Positions 1-8,524 of a stretch of DNA of 64,000 bases are shown piece after piece (position 1 is the stretch's first letter; each line of letters begins with the position of its first letter). The notes under the pieces were generated by a model. The model ran no database searches and was not told where the DNA came from. It saw nothing but the letters and a program-made list of their open reading frames with translations. Made by a program: the position numbers and the translations under genes. Source of the DNA: Actinomycetes bacterium (lineage in GTDB: Bacteria > Actinomycetota > Coriobacteriia > Coriobacteriales > Eggerthellaceae); NCBI GenBank assembly GCA_023394615.1, contig JAEXAI010000017.1:1-64000 (forward strand). Direction: 5' to 3'.

Positions 1-155
1 AGCATCGCACTCGCATTCCACGACCCCGTCAGTCGCACGCCGACGACCACGCAGGCGCATGCTGACGCCGCCATCAGCAACACGAAGCAAAACCCCCTTC
101 TCCCCTTCAGGAGGTCTTGTATCGAAACGTTCAAATTCCCCTCGTAAATTCTCAT
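1..155 (-). CDS. Partial CDS, N terminus of a membrane protein, possibly a Wzz-type chain-length regulator
   Basis: An open frame begins at an ATG at 155 and runs off the left edge of the window without a stop (51 codons seen). It starts 9 bp after the rmlD stop codon on the same strand, so it looks like the next gene of the rhamnose operon. The peptide begins MRIYEGNLNVSIQDLL, has a basic KGRR stretch, and then a hydrophobic span at about residues 22-44, followed by polar residues. That layout (short cytoplasmic start, then the first membrane helix) is common in Wzz/YveK polysaccharide chain-length regulators, which would suit the locus. The assignment is inferred from layout and context only. 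No strong ribosome binding site is visible. Confidence 0.4.
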   Translation of the reverse strand, partial: MRIYEGNLNVSIQDLLKGRRGFCFVLLMAASACACVVVGVRLTGSWNASAM

Positions 156-164
156 CGGGTCAAA

Positions 165-1055
165 CTAACCCTGCAACTCTGGTAATCTTCGCAAATACTC
201 TTTGAGCGCGTCAGGCCAAGCTCTCATTTCATCGCCTATGGTATCTTCCAGATGCTTGTTGCGCAGACTCGAATAGGATGGACGTTTCGCAGGACGAGGA
301 AATTCATCTGTCGTGCAGGGCTGCTTCGAACACGCCACACCCGCCGAATCAAGGATTGCGGATGCGAAATCACACCAGCTACATGTACCTTTGTTCGTGC
401 AGTGATATATGCCATAATCATCAGTGGCAGCTATTTTCAGTATCTCGTAAGCAAGGTCATTTGCACTCGTCGGGTTACCATATTGGTCATAAACCACCTT
501 GATGGCACCGTTATCACGAGCCAGCCGCAGCATTGTCTTAACGAAATTTGATCCCACATATCCATACAGCCATGCAGTACGAATGATGAAAACCTTGCTG
601 CAACTCTGTTGCGCAAGGCCCTCCCCTGCAAGTTTCGTACGTCCGTATGCACTCTTTGGGTCCGCATCGTCGGTTTCGATCCTGTCAACGTATGCGTCTC
701 CCGAAAAAACGTAATCCGTTGATATCTGGACCAGCTTCGCACCACAAGCCTCAGCAGCAGCAGCAAGGTTCTCTACACCTGCAGCATTAATGGTGTAAGC
801 CACTTGCTCATTCTCCTCGCAGCCATCCACGTTCGTCATAGCCGCACAGTTCACAATCAAATCAACCGCATCGCGCTTAACGTAAGCAGCGACTGCATCC
901 GCATCGGTTATATCGAGAGTGTCGGCATCGGTCGAAACTACATGTGCGTCTTTATAGATGTCAGAAATGACACCAATCTCAGCACGTCCCTCGCGAAGTA
1001 TCCTTTGCAATTCTGTGCCTAATTGCCCATTCCCTCCAGTAATGAGAATCTCCAT
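165..1055 (-). CDS. rmlD: dTDP-4-dehydrorhamnose reductase
   Basis: RmlD (RfbD) does the last step of dTDP-L-rhamnose synthesis, the NAD(P)H-dependent reduction of dTDP-4-dehydro-L-rhamnose, in the cytoplasm. The 296-residue length is normal for the family. The N terminus carries the Rossmann motif GGNGQLG, the middle has STDYVFSGD, and YGRTK supplies the short-chain dehydrogenase Tyr-x3-Lys pair. It begins 9 bp after rmlA ends and is followed closely by a partial membrane-protein gene. Together with rmlA, rmlC and rmlB upstream, the whole four-step rhamnose pathway is in this one minus-strand array. Confidence 0.95.
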   Translation of the reverse strand: MEILITGGNGQLGTELQRILREGRAEIGVISDIYKDAHVVSTDADTLDITDADAVAAYVKRDAVDLIVNCAAMTNVDGCEENEQVAYTINAAGVENLAAAAEACGAKLVQISTDYVFSGDAYVDRIETDDADPKSAYGRTKLAGEGLAQQSCSKVFIIRTAWLYGYVGSNFVKTMLRLARDNGAIKVVYDQYGNPTSANDLAYEILKIAATDDYGIYHCTNKGTCSWCDFASAILDSAGVACSKQPCTTDEFPRPAKRPSYSSLRNKHLEDTIGDEMRAWPDALKEYLRRLPELQG

Positions 1056-1064
1056 GCTATGCGC

Positions 1065-1964
1065 CTAGTCTTCTTTGGTCGTAATGATTCGATTGTCTGC
1101 CACTTTTTGCAAATGCTGGCCGTAAGGACTTTTACCGTATGCTTTGGCAGCAGCTAAAAGCTTATCTTGCCCTATCCATCCGTTCAAAAAGGCTATTTCT
1201 TCAATTACAGAAACCATTATTCCCTGGGAATGCTCAATGGTGCGCACGAAGTTGGTCGCCTCGAACAGTGAATCCATCGTTCCTGTATCAAGCCACGCAT
1301 AGCCGCGCCCCAAAGTGACCACATTAAGGGAACCATCGTTTAGATACATTTCATTCAAGGATGTTATCTCTAGTTCGCCACGGTTCGACGGCTTTACCTG
1401 TTTCGCCATGTCGCATACGCGCTTATCGTAGAAGTACAGTCCCGTAACCGCGTAATTGCTCTTCGGATGCTTCGGCTTCTCTTCAATAGACACAGCGTGA
1501 CCGGCTCCATCAAATTCGACAACACCAAAACGTTCTGGGTCATCGACATAGTATCCAAAAACGGTTGCGCCGCCATTTTCCTCGGCGGATCTAACCGCCG
1601 CTTTCAAATGACGCGAAAGACCATTGCCATAGAAAATATTGTCACCAAGAACCAGGGCACACGAATCACCGTCGACAAAGTCCTCGCCAATTATAAACGC
1701 CTGAGCCAAACCGTCCGGGCTGGGCTGTTCGGCATATGACAGCGATATTCCATACTGGTTGCCATCACCCAGCAAATCGCGAAAACGAGGCAGATCAGTA
1801 GGTGTTGAAATGATGAGAATGTCTTTGATGCCAGCAAGCATCAGTGTCGACAGCGGATAGAAAATCATCGGTTTGTCATAAATCGGAAGTAACTGCTTAG
1901 AAGTCACCGTCGTAAGCGGATAAAGCCTCGTGCCAGAACCCCCGGCCAAGATGATACCCTTCAT
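1065..1964 (-). CDS. rmlA: Glucose-1-phosphate thymidylyltransferase
   Basis: RmlA joins glucose 1-phosphate and dTTP to give dTDP-glucose, the entry step of the rhamnose pathway. The 299-residue protein begins with the nucleotidyltransferase signature [11 protein letters not shown], followed by [11 protein letters not shown], and has the LGDNIFYG metal/substrate motif and [16 protein letters not shown], all typical of this enzyme. A gap of 173 bp separates it from the DUF2142 gene upstream, the widest gap inside the array, so an internal promoter is possible, though none is clear by eye. rmlD follows after 9 bp. Confidence 0.96.
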   Translation of the reverse strand: MKGIILAGGSGTRLYPLTTVTSKQLLPIYDKPMIFYPLSTLMLAGIKDILIISTPTDLPRFRDLLGDGNQYGISLSYAEQPSPDGLAQAFIIGEDFVDGDSCALVLGDNIFYGNGLSRHLKAAVRSAEENGGATVFGYYVDDPERFGVVEFDGAGHAVSIEEKPKHPKSNYAVTGLYFYDKRVCDMAKQVKPSNRGELEITSLNEMYLNDGSLNVVTLGRGYAWLDTGTMDSLFEATNFVRTIEHSQGIMVSVIEEIAFLNGWIGQDKLLAAAKAYGKSPYGQHLQKVADNRIITTKED

Positions 1965-2137
1965 GAATAAAATTCCTTATCTCTAGTCAATACAAGTGGT
2001 TAAAAACCAACAGCCGATTACCGAGATTCAATAGTAGCGCATCGATAGAAAGAGTTGCTTGGAGCACAGGAAAACCCCTTATTCAAAGCGACAAAATGAG
2101 CTTAGGCGTCATCAGGATCATACCCTTGTTTCAGTGT

Positions 2138-3550
2138 CTAATTGAATATGTAGACAGCATTCGGCACAGCCAACGTCACTATCAGATACACGAACAAAGC
2201 AAGATACACTACCACGACACAAATCGGAATCGCTTTTTCTAGAATCTGCAACCCTCGTTGACTTCTGGCTACGAGCATGTCTTGAACGGCTTCGACGCCA
2301 AACGAGATGAAAAGCATGATTAAAACCAAGCCCGACATAATATAGCGCCCTTGAGCTTGATAGTCGACAGCGTATGAATAGTAGACGCTTAAACCCCATG
2401 GGATAAAAACTGCAAGCACCAGCAGGGCGACGAACCATTTCTGCTGCAAAACGCCCTTGTCCGAACCCCAGAGCTTCACTATGGAATCCTGGCTGTGGCC
2501 AGTAAATGCATGGATTATCCCGATGATTAAAAACAAAACAAATAGTGCTATATAGATCTTATAGACCCACAATGGCGCTAACGTGGTCGCACCTGGTCCG
2601 AATGCAGCGAGGAAAGTTATCGCCGTATACAACAGCCAGGCATAATACGGCGTATTGATGCCCGTAATCATGCCAAATACGGAATACCCTTTATCTTGCG
2701 CGGTAATGATATTGCTTGGTTTTAGGCTGTCTATCGCATAGATTTCCGCACAATCATTCTGGGCAGACAAACCCAAGAAGTCGCCGTCGTAGAGAATGCC
2801 CAAACGAACGAAAAACCATCCGGCAATCGCGAACGCGACTATGAATACGACCAGAACCTGTTTGGCCAAGATCACGCCCCGGGGCACCAATCCGACCTTC
2901 ATCTGTTGCACGTAGGAGATGATGAAGACGGGGATGGATAGCAAGATGAAGCCATACGCATAGTAATAGCTCAGAGCGCACATGCCAATAGCCGCACCTA
3001 AAGCTATACACCGCTTTGTTGTCCAACCTCGCTCTATGCCGATAAGCCAGCAATAGACAATAAGCGCAGCAGCCAGAATCGACATGGTATCGCAATTGAA
3101 ATAGGAAGATAGGAAGACGAATTGGGGCAAGAATCCAACAAATATCGCGAGCAGATACTTCGTAGAATCGTGACGAAACACCAATGGCCCGATCTTCAAA
3201 CAGACAAAAACCGTCAGGGAACTAAATAAAACGCTTGTGAACCTTGCCGCTATCGTCAAAGCAGCTTGGCTGGTGTTGACCAGAGAAACAAGCCACATAA
3301 AGGGTATCGCCACCAAGGATGACCCATACGGAGCAAACCCATAGGATATTCCCCACAAGGAGTCCCTGACCGCCTCTTCCGAACCAAGAGGTAGGTACCC
3401 GTTATTGAAAATGAAAAAGGGAATCTTTAGACGCATCGGCTCATCAGGCGCACCGCCTAGCGGAATCCAAATAGACCATGTGAAGTACATACAGAAGCAA
3501 AAAACAGGCAAAAGCCAATCGCTCTTCACTACGCGTTTAAGCATGTCCAT
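2138..3550 (-). CDS. DUF2142-type polytopic membrane protein (putative GT-C-like)
   Basis: A 470-residue protein with about ten or more hydrophobic spans. Near its N terminus it has GGAPDEPMRLKIPFF, matching the Pro-Asp-Glu-Pro segment that marks the DUF2142 family. These proteins occur in rhamnose/teichoic-acid and cell-wall polysaccharide loci and are thought to be GT-C-like transferases or assembly proteins using lipid-linked sugars; a role in this locus is inference. The start is either at 3550 (Met-Asp-Met) or at the second Met, 6 bp on. It follows the tandem GT2 gene by 2 bp, so the two are very likely translationally coupled. Confidence 0.8.
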   Translation of the reverse strand: MDMLKRVVKSDWLLPVFCFCMYFTWSIWIPLGGAPDEPMRLKIPFFIFNNGYLPLGSEEAVRDSLWGISYGFAPYGSSLVAIPFMWLVSLVNTSQAALTIAARFTSVLFSSLTVFVCLKIGPLVFRHDSTKYLLAIFVGFLPQFVFLSSYFNCDTMSILAAALIVYCWLIGIERGWTTKRCIALGAAIGMCALSYYYAYGFILLSIPVFIISYVQQMKVGLVPRGVILAKQVLVVFIVAFAIAGWFFVRLGILYDGDFLGLSAQNDCAEIYAIDSLKPSNIITAQDKGYSVFGMITGINTPYYAWLLYTAITFLAAFGPGATTLAPLWVYKIYIALFVLFLIIGIIHAFTGHSQDSIVKLWGSDKGVLQQKWFVALLVLAVFIPWGLSVYYSYAVDYQAQGRYIMSGLVLIMLFISFGVEAVQDMLVARSQRGLQILEKAIPICVVVVYLALFVYLIVTLAVPNAVYIFN

Positions 3551-3552
3551 GC

Positions 3553-5616
3553 TTACTGTTCCGTTCCTTTATGAAATACATTTCTGATCTGTGCAGCACC
3601 CACCGGCAGATTGAAGTAAAGTGCATTCTTGTCAAAATTCGCGTTCATATACGGATCGCCTTGCTGGAAGTATCGCGGCCATCGCTGGTGCATCAAGGCC
3701 TTCTCGCGTTCGAAGCGTTCCTTCGCTTCCCCATCGCGATCCCTGCCACGAGACGTGAACTCATCATGGTAGAGCTTCGCATAAGCAGCATACACTACTC
3801 TATACTCCATTTGCAGTATTCGACAGCAGAAGTCGATGTCGTTGAAGCCGACAGCGAATTCACTGTCATATCCGCGCGCTTCTTCGAACACGGAACGGGG
3901 AATCATCTGACACGCACCCGTGACCGCCGTCATGTTGTTCGTCTGCATGGCGCGCCCGCAATACCCCGGGCAATCATCAGGCAGATACTGGTTCACGTGC
4001 ACGGCTTCGCCCCAAGGACCGACCGCTACTCCTGCATGTTGTATCAACCCATCACGATAGAGCAGTTTTGCACCCACCACGCCCACACCTGGCTGTTGCG
4101 CCCACCCTAGCATCTCCTGTATGAAATCGGGCGTGATAACTGCCGTATCGTTGTTCAAAAGCAAAAGATAATCGCCCCTCGAAGCAGCGACCCCGAAGTT
4201 AATCAGGCTGGAATAATTGAACGGCTCGTTTCGAACCACGACATGCACGCGAGCATCACGCTTCAGACGTTCATATTCGGCAAACGTCTCGTCTTGCATG
4301 CTGTTGTTCTCGACGACGACAATCTCGTAGTTCTGATACGTTGCATTGCCCAGAACCGAATCCACGCACGTTCGAAGGACCACTGCGTTGTCTTTGTTGG
4401 GGATGATTATGCTTACCAGCGGATTTCCCTGTATCGCATTACGCACCCGATAGACATACAGAGTATCTGTTTTTTCGACTGCAGCATTCTGGCCGCTGCG
4501 TTCGCAATGCTTCTGCACCGCCAAGCGTCCCGCTTCTTGTACATAGGGTTTACTGGCAGAATCAGCGATGGCAAAGCCTGTCGGCATGCGCCAGTGATAC
4601 AAGACCCTGGAAACGTGAACGACACTCCTGGCATGCTCGGTCGCGCGTAGCGTCAGGTCATAGTCCTGTGCACCGTCCATCTCAGATATCGATAATCCTG
4701 CCTGTTCTAGCAGACTCCTGCGAATAGCCAGAAAATGCGTGATGTAGTTGTGGCTCAACAGGAATTCCGGGCTAAAATCCGGTTTCAGAATCGGATAGCG
4801 ATACTTTCCGTCATCGTCAAAACTATCCTCGTCACAATAGAGAACATCGCATTCCCCATCGTTTCGCGCCGCCTGCGTATACCAGTAGAGCGTATCGGGC
4901 TCTAGCTTGTCGCCATGGTCCAGAAAGCATACGAAATCGCCAGTCGCACGGCTGATGCCAGCGTTGGTGTTATCGGCAATGCCTTTGTTATTTAGTAGCG
5001 ACATCACGGTTATGCGGGCGTCGTCCAGACCGTCAAGATAGGCTTGCGCGTCCGTATCCAGACCAGCATTCACCAGCACTAGCTGCCAACGCGCATGGCT
5101 TTGCGCCTGTACCGACTCGACCATTTCTTTCAAGAAGGCTTTAGGGGTCTGGAAAAGAGGCACGACAATACTGAACGACAGCACGTCATTACGCGAGTCT
5201 TCCTTTTGTTTCTGAAGATCACGTGTGTCTGCGCGCTGCTTCATGAACCAGCGATGATACAGATGGGTAGCGCCGGCATCGCGCGTCACCAAGAATTCTT
5301 TCATTCCCAAAGATGCAAACGAACGCAGATGTAGCACCGCAGCCGCCTGCTCACCAGAATCGAGCGTCAACACGACTTCGAAGCTTTTCTGGTTCTTCGG
5401 AACCCTCACGGAAAGCAGAGATTCATAGGATTCGTTAGATGAAGTCGTCTCTAAAACGATGGGGTCATCAGTGTTGCCCGCACAGCTAAAGACTCCTTTA
5501 CCGCCACTTGGAACAGCATAGCGCGCAGTGAAGCGACAGATGGACCATTCGCCATCCGCCACGAAACGCTCCGGCTTGCAATTGAGCGCAGTCTTCGATG
5601 AATCACTCATCGCCAT
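3553..5616 (-). CDS. Two-domain family 2 glycosyltransferase
   Basis: A 687-residue protein with two GT-A/GT2 domains in a row. About 140 N-terminal residues come first. The first domain begins at SFSIVVPLFQTP and contains GDFVCFLDHGD as its DxD-like metal site. The second begins at PLVSIIIPNKDN and contains GDYLLLLNNDT, with YHDEFTSRG further on. The architecture resembles the large dual glycosyltransferases of rhamnan and O-antigen assembly, which can add two sugars. Its start overlaps the end of the GT8 gene by 14 bp, and the DUF2142 gene follows by 2 bp. No membrane segment is evident, so it should act at the inner face of the membrane. The acceptor and sugar specificity cannot be read from sequence. 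Confidence 0.88.
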   Translation of the reverse strand: MAMSDSSKTALNCKPERFVADGEWSICRFTARYAVPSGGKGVFSCAGNTDDPIVLETTSSNESYESLLSVRVPKNQKSFEVVLTLDSGEQAAAVLHLRSFASLGMKEFLVTRDAGATHLYHRWFMKQRADTRDLQKQKEDSRNDVLSFSIVVPLFQTPKAFLKEMVESVQAQSHARWQLVLVNAGLDTDAQAYLDGLDDARITVMSLLNNKGIADNTNAGISRATGDFVCFLDHGDKLEPDTLYWYTQAARNDGECDVLYCDEDSFDDDGKYRYPILKPDFSPEFLLSHNYITHFLAIRRSLLEQAGLSISEMDGAQDYDLTLRATEHARSVVHVSRVLYHWRMPTGFAIADSASKPYVQEAGRLAVQKHCERSGQNAAVEKTDTLYVYRVRNAIQGNPLVSIIIPNKDNAVVLRTCVDSVLGNATYQNYEIVVVENNSMQDETFAEYERLKRDARVHVVVRNEPFNYSSLINFGVAASRGDYLLLLNNDTAVITPDFIQEMLGWAQQPGVGVVGAKLLYRDGLIQHAGVAVGPWGEAVHVNQYLPDDCPGYCGRAMQTNNMTAVTGACQMIPRSVFEEARGYDSEFAVGFNDIDFCCRILQMEYRVVYAAYAKLYHDEFTSRGRDRDGEAKERFEREKALMHQRWPRYFQQGDPYMNANFDKNALYFNLPVGAAQIRNVFHKGTEQ

Positions 5617-6676
5617 CTCCTCTATGCATGCGGCTGTAGAGCTTTGCGGCGTTCGCCCTACGACTCGAACCCACGGGCAATATCGCTTCTAATGCCTTCT
5701 GAGAAGCAGATAGCTGATCTTCTGCAGAATGACCGGCTTTGTCCGCATGCATTCGATTGATTGCTTCGTCGAAAAACGGCGTCTTTCGCTCATAGCTCCA
5801 GAATACGTCTGCAAAATCCGATTCGGGATTCTGCCAGGGTTTTTCTGGACCTGCATAGTGAATGGCTCTCGGACGCTTGCGGGCTTTAGCGTATTCGGCC
5901 TGCAGGTCGTCTGGCGCCAGCGCGATGATATCCTTCACACGCACGCCCGCCCAATCCACCATCACGTTCCAAGACATGTCGATGAATTTCACGCGACCTT
6001 CGGCTAGATGATTCAATACGTCCTGATCCATCAGTTCCCAATCGCGCTCAAACGCATAAGAGAGCATTTCTTCAGTCGTATAGCTAGCACGAAACTCGTC
6101 CAGATTGCAGACCAGCGTGCCCGCCTGAAAATAATCGAAAGGTCTTTTCAGCTTCAAAACGTTGTCGATATAGCTTCGCTTGCGCAGAAGATATCCGTTG
6201 TAGAGTCCCGCAGAATCCGCATCGCGACAAGCAGCCAGCAAGTATCCCTGCACGTCCACGTCGAACAGGTCGGCTATGTCCGCCTGCACCACCATGTCGC
6301 AATCAAGATAAAGCGCCTTGTCAAAAGCGGGAAACATCTGGGGAATCAAAAGGCGGTAATACGTTTCGATAGAAAAGTTCTGGTGCACGAAAACGCCATC
6401 AAAACCATCGGACTTCGCAATGATATCGCAGAATCTGATGCTGATATTCGATGCCGAAGCCGTCTGCCCGGCAAGCAGCTGTTGATTGTGCTCTGTGATG
6501 TCTTTTTGCAAGACGATGATGTCATAGAGCCTGCCGGAGCTGCTGTGCTCGACGATGGATTGCAACAATGCCGAAAGATAGGGCACGTAATAGTCGTTTG
6601 CCGACAGGAATAATACTACTTCAGCCTGCTCGAAGGCAGGCTGAAACCATTCGTTTTGTCTATCCCCTGGCGTCAT
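5603..6676 (-). CDS. Family 8 glycosyltransferase
   Basis: A 357-residue protein of the GT8 type (retaining, LgtC/GspA-like). The fold begins with ADVVLFLSAND-like residues (EVVLFLSANDYYVPYL) and has the metal-binding DxD in ALYLDCDMVVQADI. A C-terminal HYAGPEKPW segment matches the His-x-x-Gly-x2-Lys-Pro-Trp motif of the family. It lies between rmlC (7 bp upstream) and the two-domain GT2 gene, which it overlaps by 14 bp, so it is part of the same operon. GT8 enzymes commonly transfer glucose or galactose; the donor here is unknown. Confidence 0.9.
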   Translation of the reverse strand: MTPGDRQNEWFQPAFEQAEVVLFLSANDYYVPYLSALLQSIVEHSSSGRLYDIIVLQKDITEHNQQLLAGQTASASNISIRFCDIIAKSDGFDGVFVHQNFSIETYYRLLIPQMFPAFDKALYLDCDMVVQADIADLFDVDVQGYLLAACRDADSAGLYNGYLLRKRSYIDNVLKLKRPFDYFQAGTLVCNLDEFRASYTTEEMLSYAFERDWELMDQDVLNHLAEGRVKFIDMSWNVMVDWAGVRVKDIIALAPDDLQAEYAKARKRPRAIHYAGPEKPWQNPESDFADVFWSYERKTPFFDEAINRMHADKAGHSAEDQLSASQKALEAILPVGSSRRANAAKLYSRMHRGDGDE

Positions 6677-6683
6677 AAACGAC

Positions 6684-7259
6684 TTATCGGATTTTCAGTT
6701 CTTCAAAGCTGCTGTTCACCTTGTCCTTGTCGGACAGTATCAGCGGCACGTCTACTTCGGGCCACATCACACCGACCGTAGGGTCGTTGTACATCAAGCC
6801 ACCCTCGTCGTTGGGATGGTACACATCGTCGCACTTGTAGCAGAACTCAGCAGTGTCGCTCAGTACCAAAAAGCCATGCGCGAAGTTGCGCGGGATGAAG
6901 AACTGGCGGTGGTTCTCCGCCGACAGGGTCACGCCCTCCCATTTACCGTAGGTGGCGCTACCTGGTCGCAGGTCCACGGCCACATCGAACACCTCGCCAC
7001 GCGTCACGCGCACCAGCTTGCTCTGCGGATGCTGCTTCTGGAAGTGCAGCCCGCGCAGCACGCCCTTCACGCTTGATGACTGATTGTCCTGCACGAAGTC
7101 AACATCGATTCCACCCGTTACGAAGTCAGGCCGCTTGTAAGTCTCCATGAAGTAGCCGCGGGAGTCGCCGTAGCTTTTCACGTCCACCACGATAACGCCT
7201 TCAATGGCGGTCTGCGTGAATGTGAAGTTACCTGATTCGATTTTGTCGCCTGCAGCCAC
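6684..7259 (-). CDS. rmlC: dTDP-4-dehydrorhamnose 3,5-epimerase
   Basis: RmlC epimerises C3 and C5 of dTDP-4-dehydro-6-deoxyglucose. The 191-residue length is normal for this cupin. GLHFQKQHPQSKLVRV contains the catalytic histidine and the basic residues of the active site, and GEVFDVAVDLRPGS and FCYKCDDVYHP are further family signatures. The gene starts only 2 bp after the rmlB stop codon and is followed 7 bp later by the GT8 gene, so it is cotranscribed with both. Confidence 0.96.
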   Translation of the reverse strand: MAAGDKIESGNFTFTQTAIEGVIVVDVKSYGDSRGYFMETYKRPDFVTGGIDVDFVQDNQSSSVKGVLRGLHFQKQHPQSKLVRVTRGEVFDVAVDLRPGSATYGKWEGVTLSAENHRQFFIPRNFAHGFLVLSDTAEFCYKCDDVYHPNDEGGLMYNDPTVGVMWPEVDVPLILSDKDKVNSSFEELKIR

Positions 7260-7261
7260 GG

Positions 7262-8347
7262 TTACAGCTCCTTCTTCTTCGAGTACATGGTCGTATAGTA
7301 GTTCTGGTAGTCGCCAGACACCACGCTACGCACCCAGTCCATGTTGTCCAGATACCACGCCAGCGTGAGCTTTATGCCGTCCTCAAAGCGGGTCTCAGGA
7401 TACCATCCCAGCTCGTCCTTGATTTTCTGCGGGTCGATGCCGTAGCGGCGGTCATGTCCCTTGCGGTCGGTCACATGCTTTATCATCTGCTCCCCCACCT
7501 GCGCATCCACGTTGTCATGGATGTAGGAGATGATGGTCTTCACGATAAAGATGTTCGGGCGCTCGTTGTGCCCGCCCACGTTGTAGGCCTGTCCGATCCT
7601 GCCGCCCTCTAGCACCATGTCGATTGCTTTGCAGTGGTCGGCCACGTAGAGCCAGTCACGCACCTGCATGCCGTCGCCATAGACAGGCAGATCCTTATGG
7701 TCCAAGCAGTTGTTCATAACCAGAGGGATAAGCTTTTCTGGGAACTGGTAGGGCCCGTAGTTGTTCGAGCAGCGCGTAATGAGCACAGGGAACTTGTAGG
7801 TGTCACCGAAGGCCTGCACGAACAGGTCGGCCGATGCCTTCGAGGCGCTGTAGGGGCTGTGTGGGTCGAGCGGGGTGGCCTCGGTGAAGAACGTGTCTGG
7901 CTCATCAGCTGACAGCGTGCCGTATACCTCGTCGGTGGACACCTGCAAGTAGCGGGCGCCTTCCTTGTAGACGTCGTCGCCTGTCGCCCACGCCTCTTTG
8001 GCGCATTGCAGCATGTTCACCGTGCCGTTCACGTTGGTGGTCACGAAAATCTGCGGGTCAGCGATTGAGCGGTCCACATGGCTTTCCGCCGCGAAGTTCA
8101 CCACATAGTTAACATCGTATTTCTGGAACAACGCCGAAATGGCGCCGTGGTCGCAGATGTCGGCCTGCACGAATATATGGCGCGGATCGTCCTCAATAGA
8201 CTTCAGGTTCTCAAGGTTGCCCGCATAGGTGAGCTTGTCCACATTCACGATGCGGATGTCGTCGTGCTTTTCCAGCATGTAGAGCACGAAGTTGCTGCCG
8301 ATGAATCCCGCACCGCCGGTTACCAGATAAGTTTTCATGAAATGCAT
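7262..8347 (-). CDS. rmlB: dTDP-glucose 4,6-dehydratase
   Basis: RmlB converts dTDP-glucose to dTDP-4-dehydro-6-deoxyglucose with bound NAD. The protein (361 residues from the first ATG) shows GGAGFIGSN near the N terminus, STDEVYG, the YSASK Tyr-x3-Lys pair and TRCSNNYGP. Two starts are possible: the ATG at 8347 lies only 3 nt after GAAAGG, while the ATG at 8338 gives the usual MKTYLVTGG start with a longer spacing. It is the first gene of the rhamnose array and is divergent from the RgpF gene. Confidence 0.96.
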   Translation of the reverse strand: MHFMKTYLVTGGAGFIGSNFVLYMLEKHDDIRIVNVDKLTYAGNLENLKSIEDDPRHIFVQADICDHGAISALFQKYDVNYVVNFAAESHVDRSIADPQIFVTTNVNGTVNMLQCAKEAWATGDDVYKEGARYLQVSTDEVYGTLSADEPDTFFTEATPLDPHSPYSASKASADLFVQAFGDTYKFPVLITRCSNNYGPYQFPEKLIPLVMNNCLDHKDLPVYGDGMQVRDWLYVADHCKAIDMVLEGGRIGQAYNVGGHNERPNIFIVKTIISYIHDNVDAQVGEQMIKHVTDRKGHDRRYGIDPQKIKDELGWYPETRFEDGIKLTLAWYLDNMDWVRSVVSGDYQNYYTTMYSKKKEL

Positions 8348-8524
8348 ACGCCTTTCTATTTCATTGATTTCGGTGTGGCATCAGCGTAAGCAGCGCCGAT
8401 TTGGAGTGATGATTTTGTCCGCTCTCTAGCCAAACCGATTGAGATTATATAAGATTTCGAACGCATATCCCTTCCTCAACCAAAACTACAGGGTAGGCAA
8501 GATGCTAAAGCGAAAGGTGCTTTC
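8348..8524. promoter_or_regulatory. Divergent intergenic region between rmlB and the RgpF gene
   Basis: These 177 bp must hold the promoters for both the minus-strand rhamnose array and the plus-strand RgpF/exporter genes. The only clear AT-rich core is TTATATAA at about 8442-8449; on the minus strand it contains a perfect TATAAT. No convincing -35 box at the right spacing is seen for either direction, so the exact promoters are not defined. Confidence 0.4.
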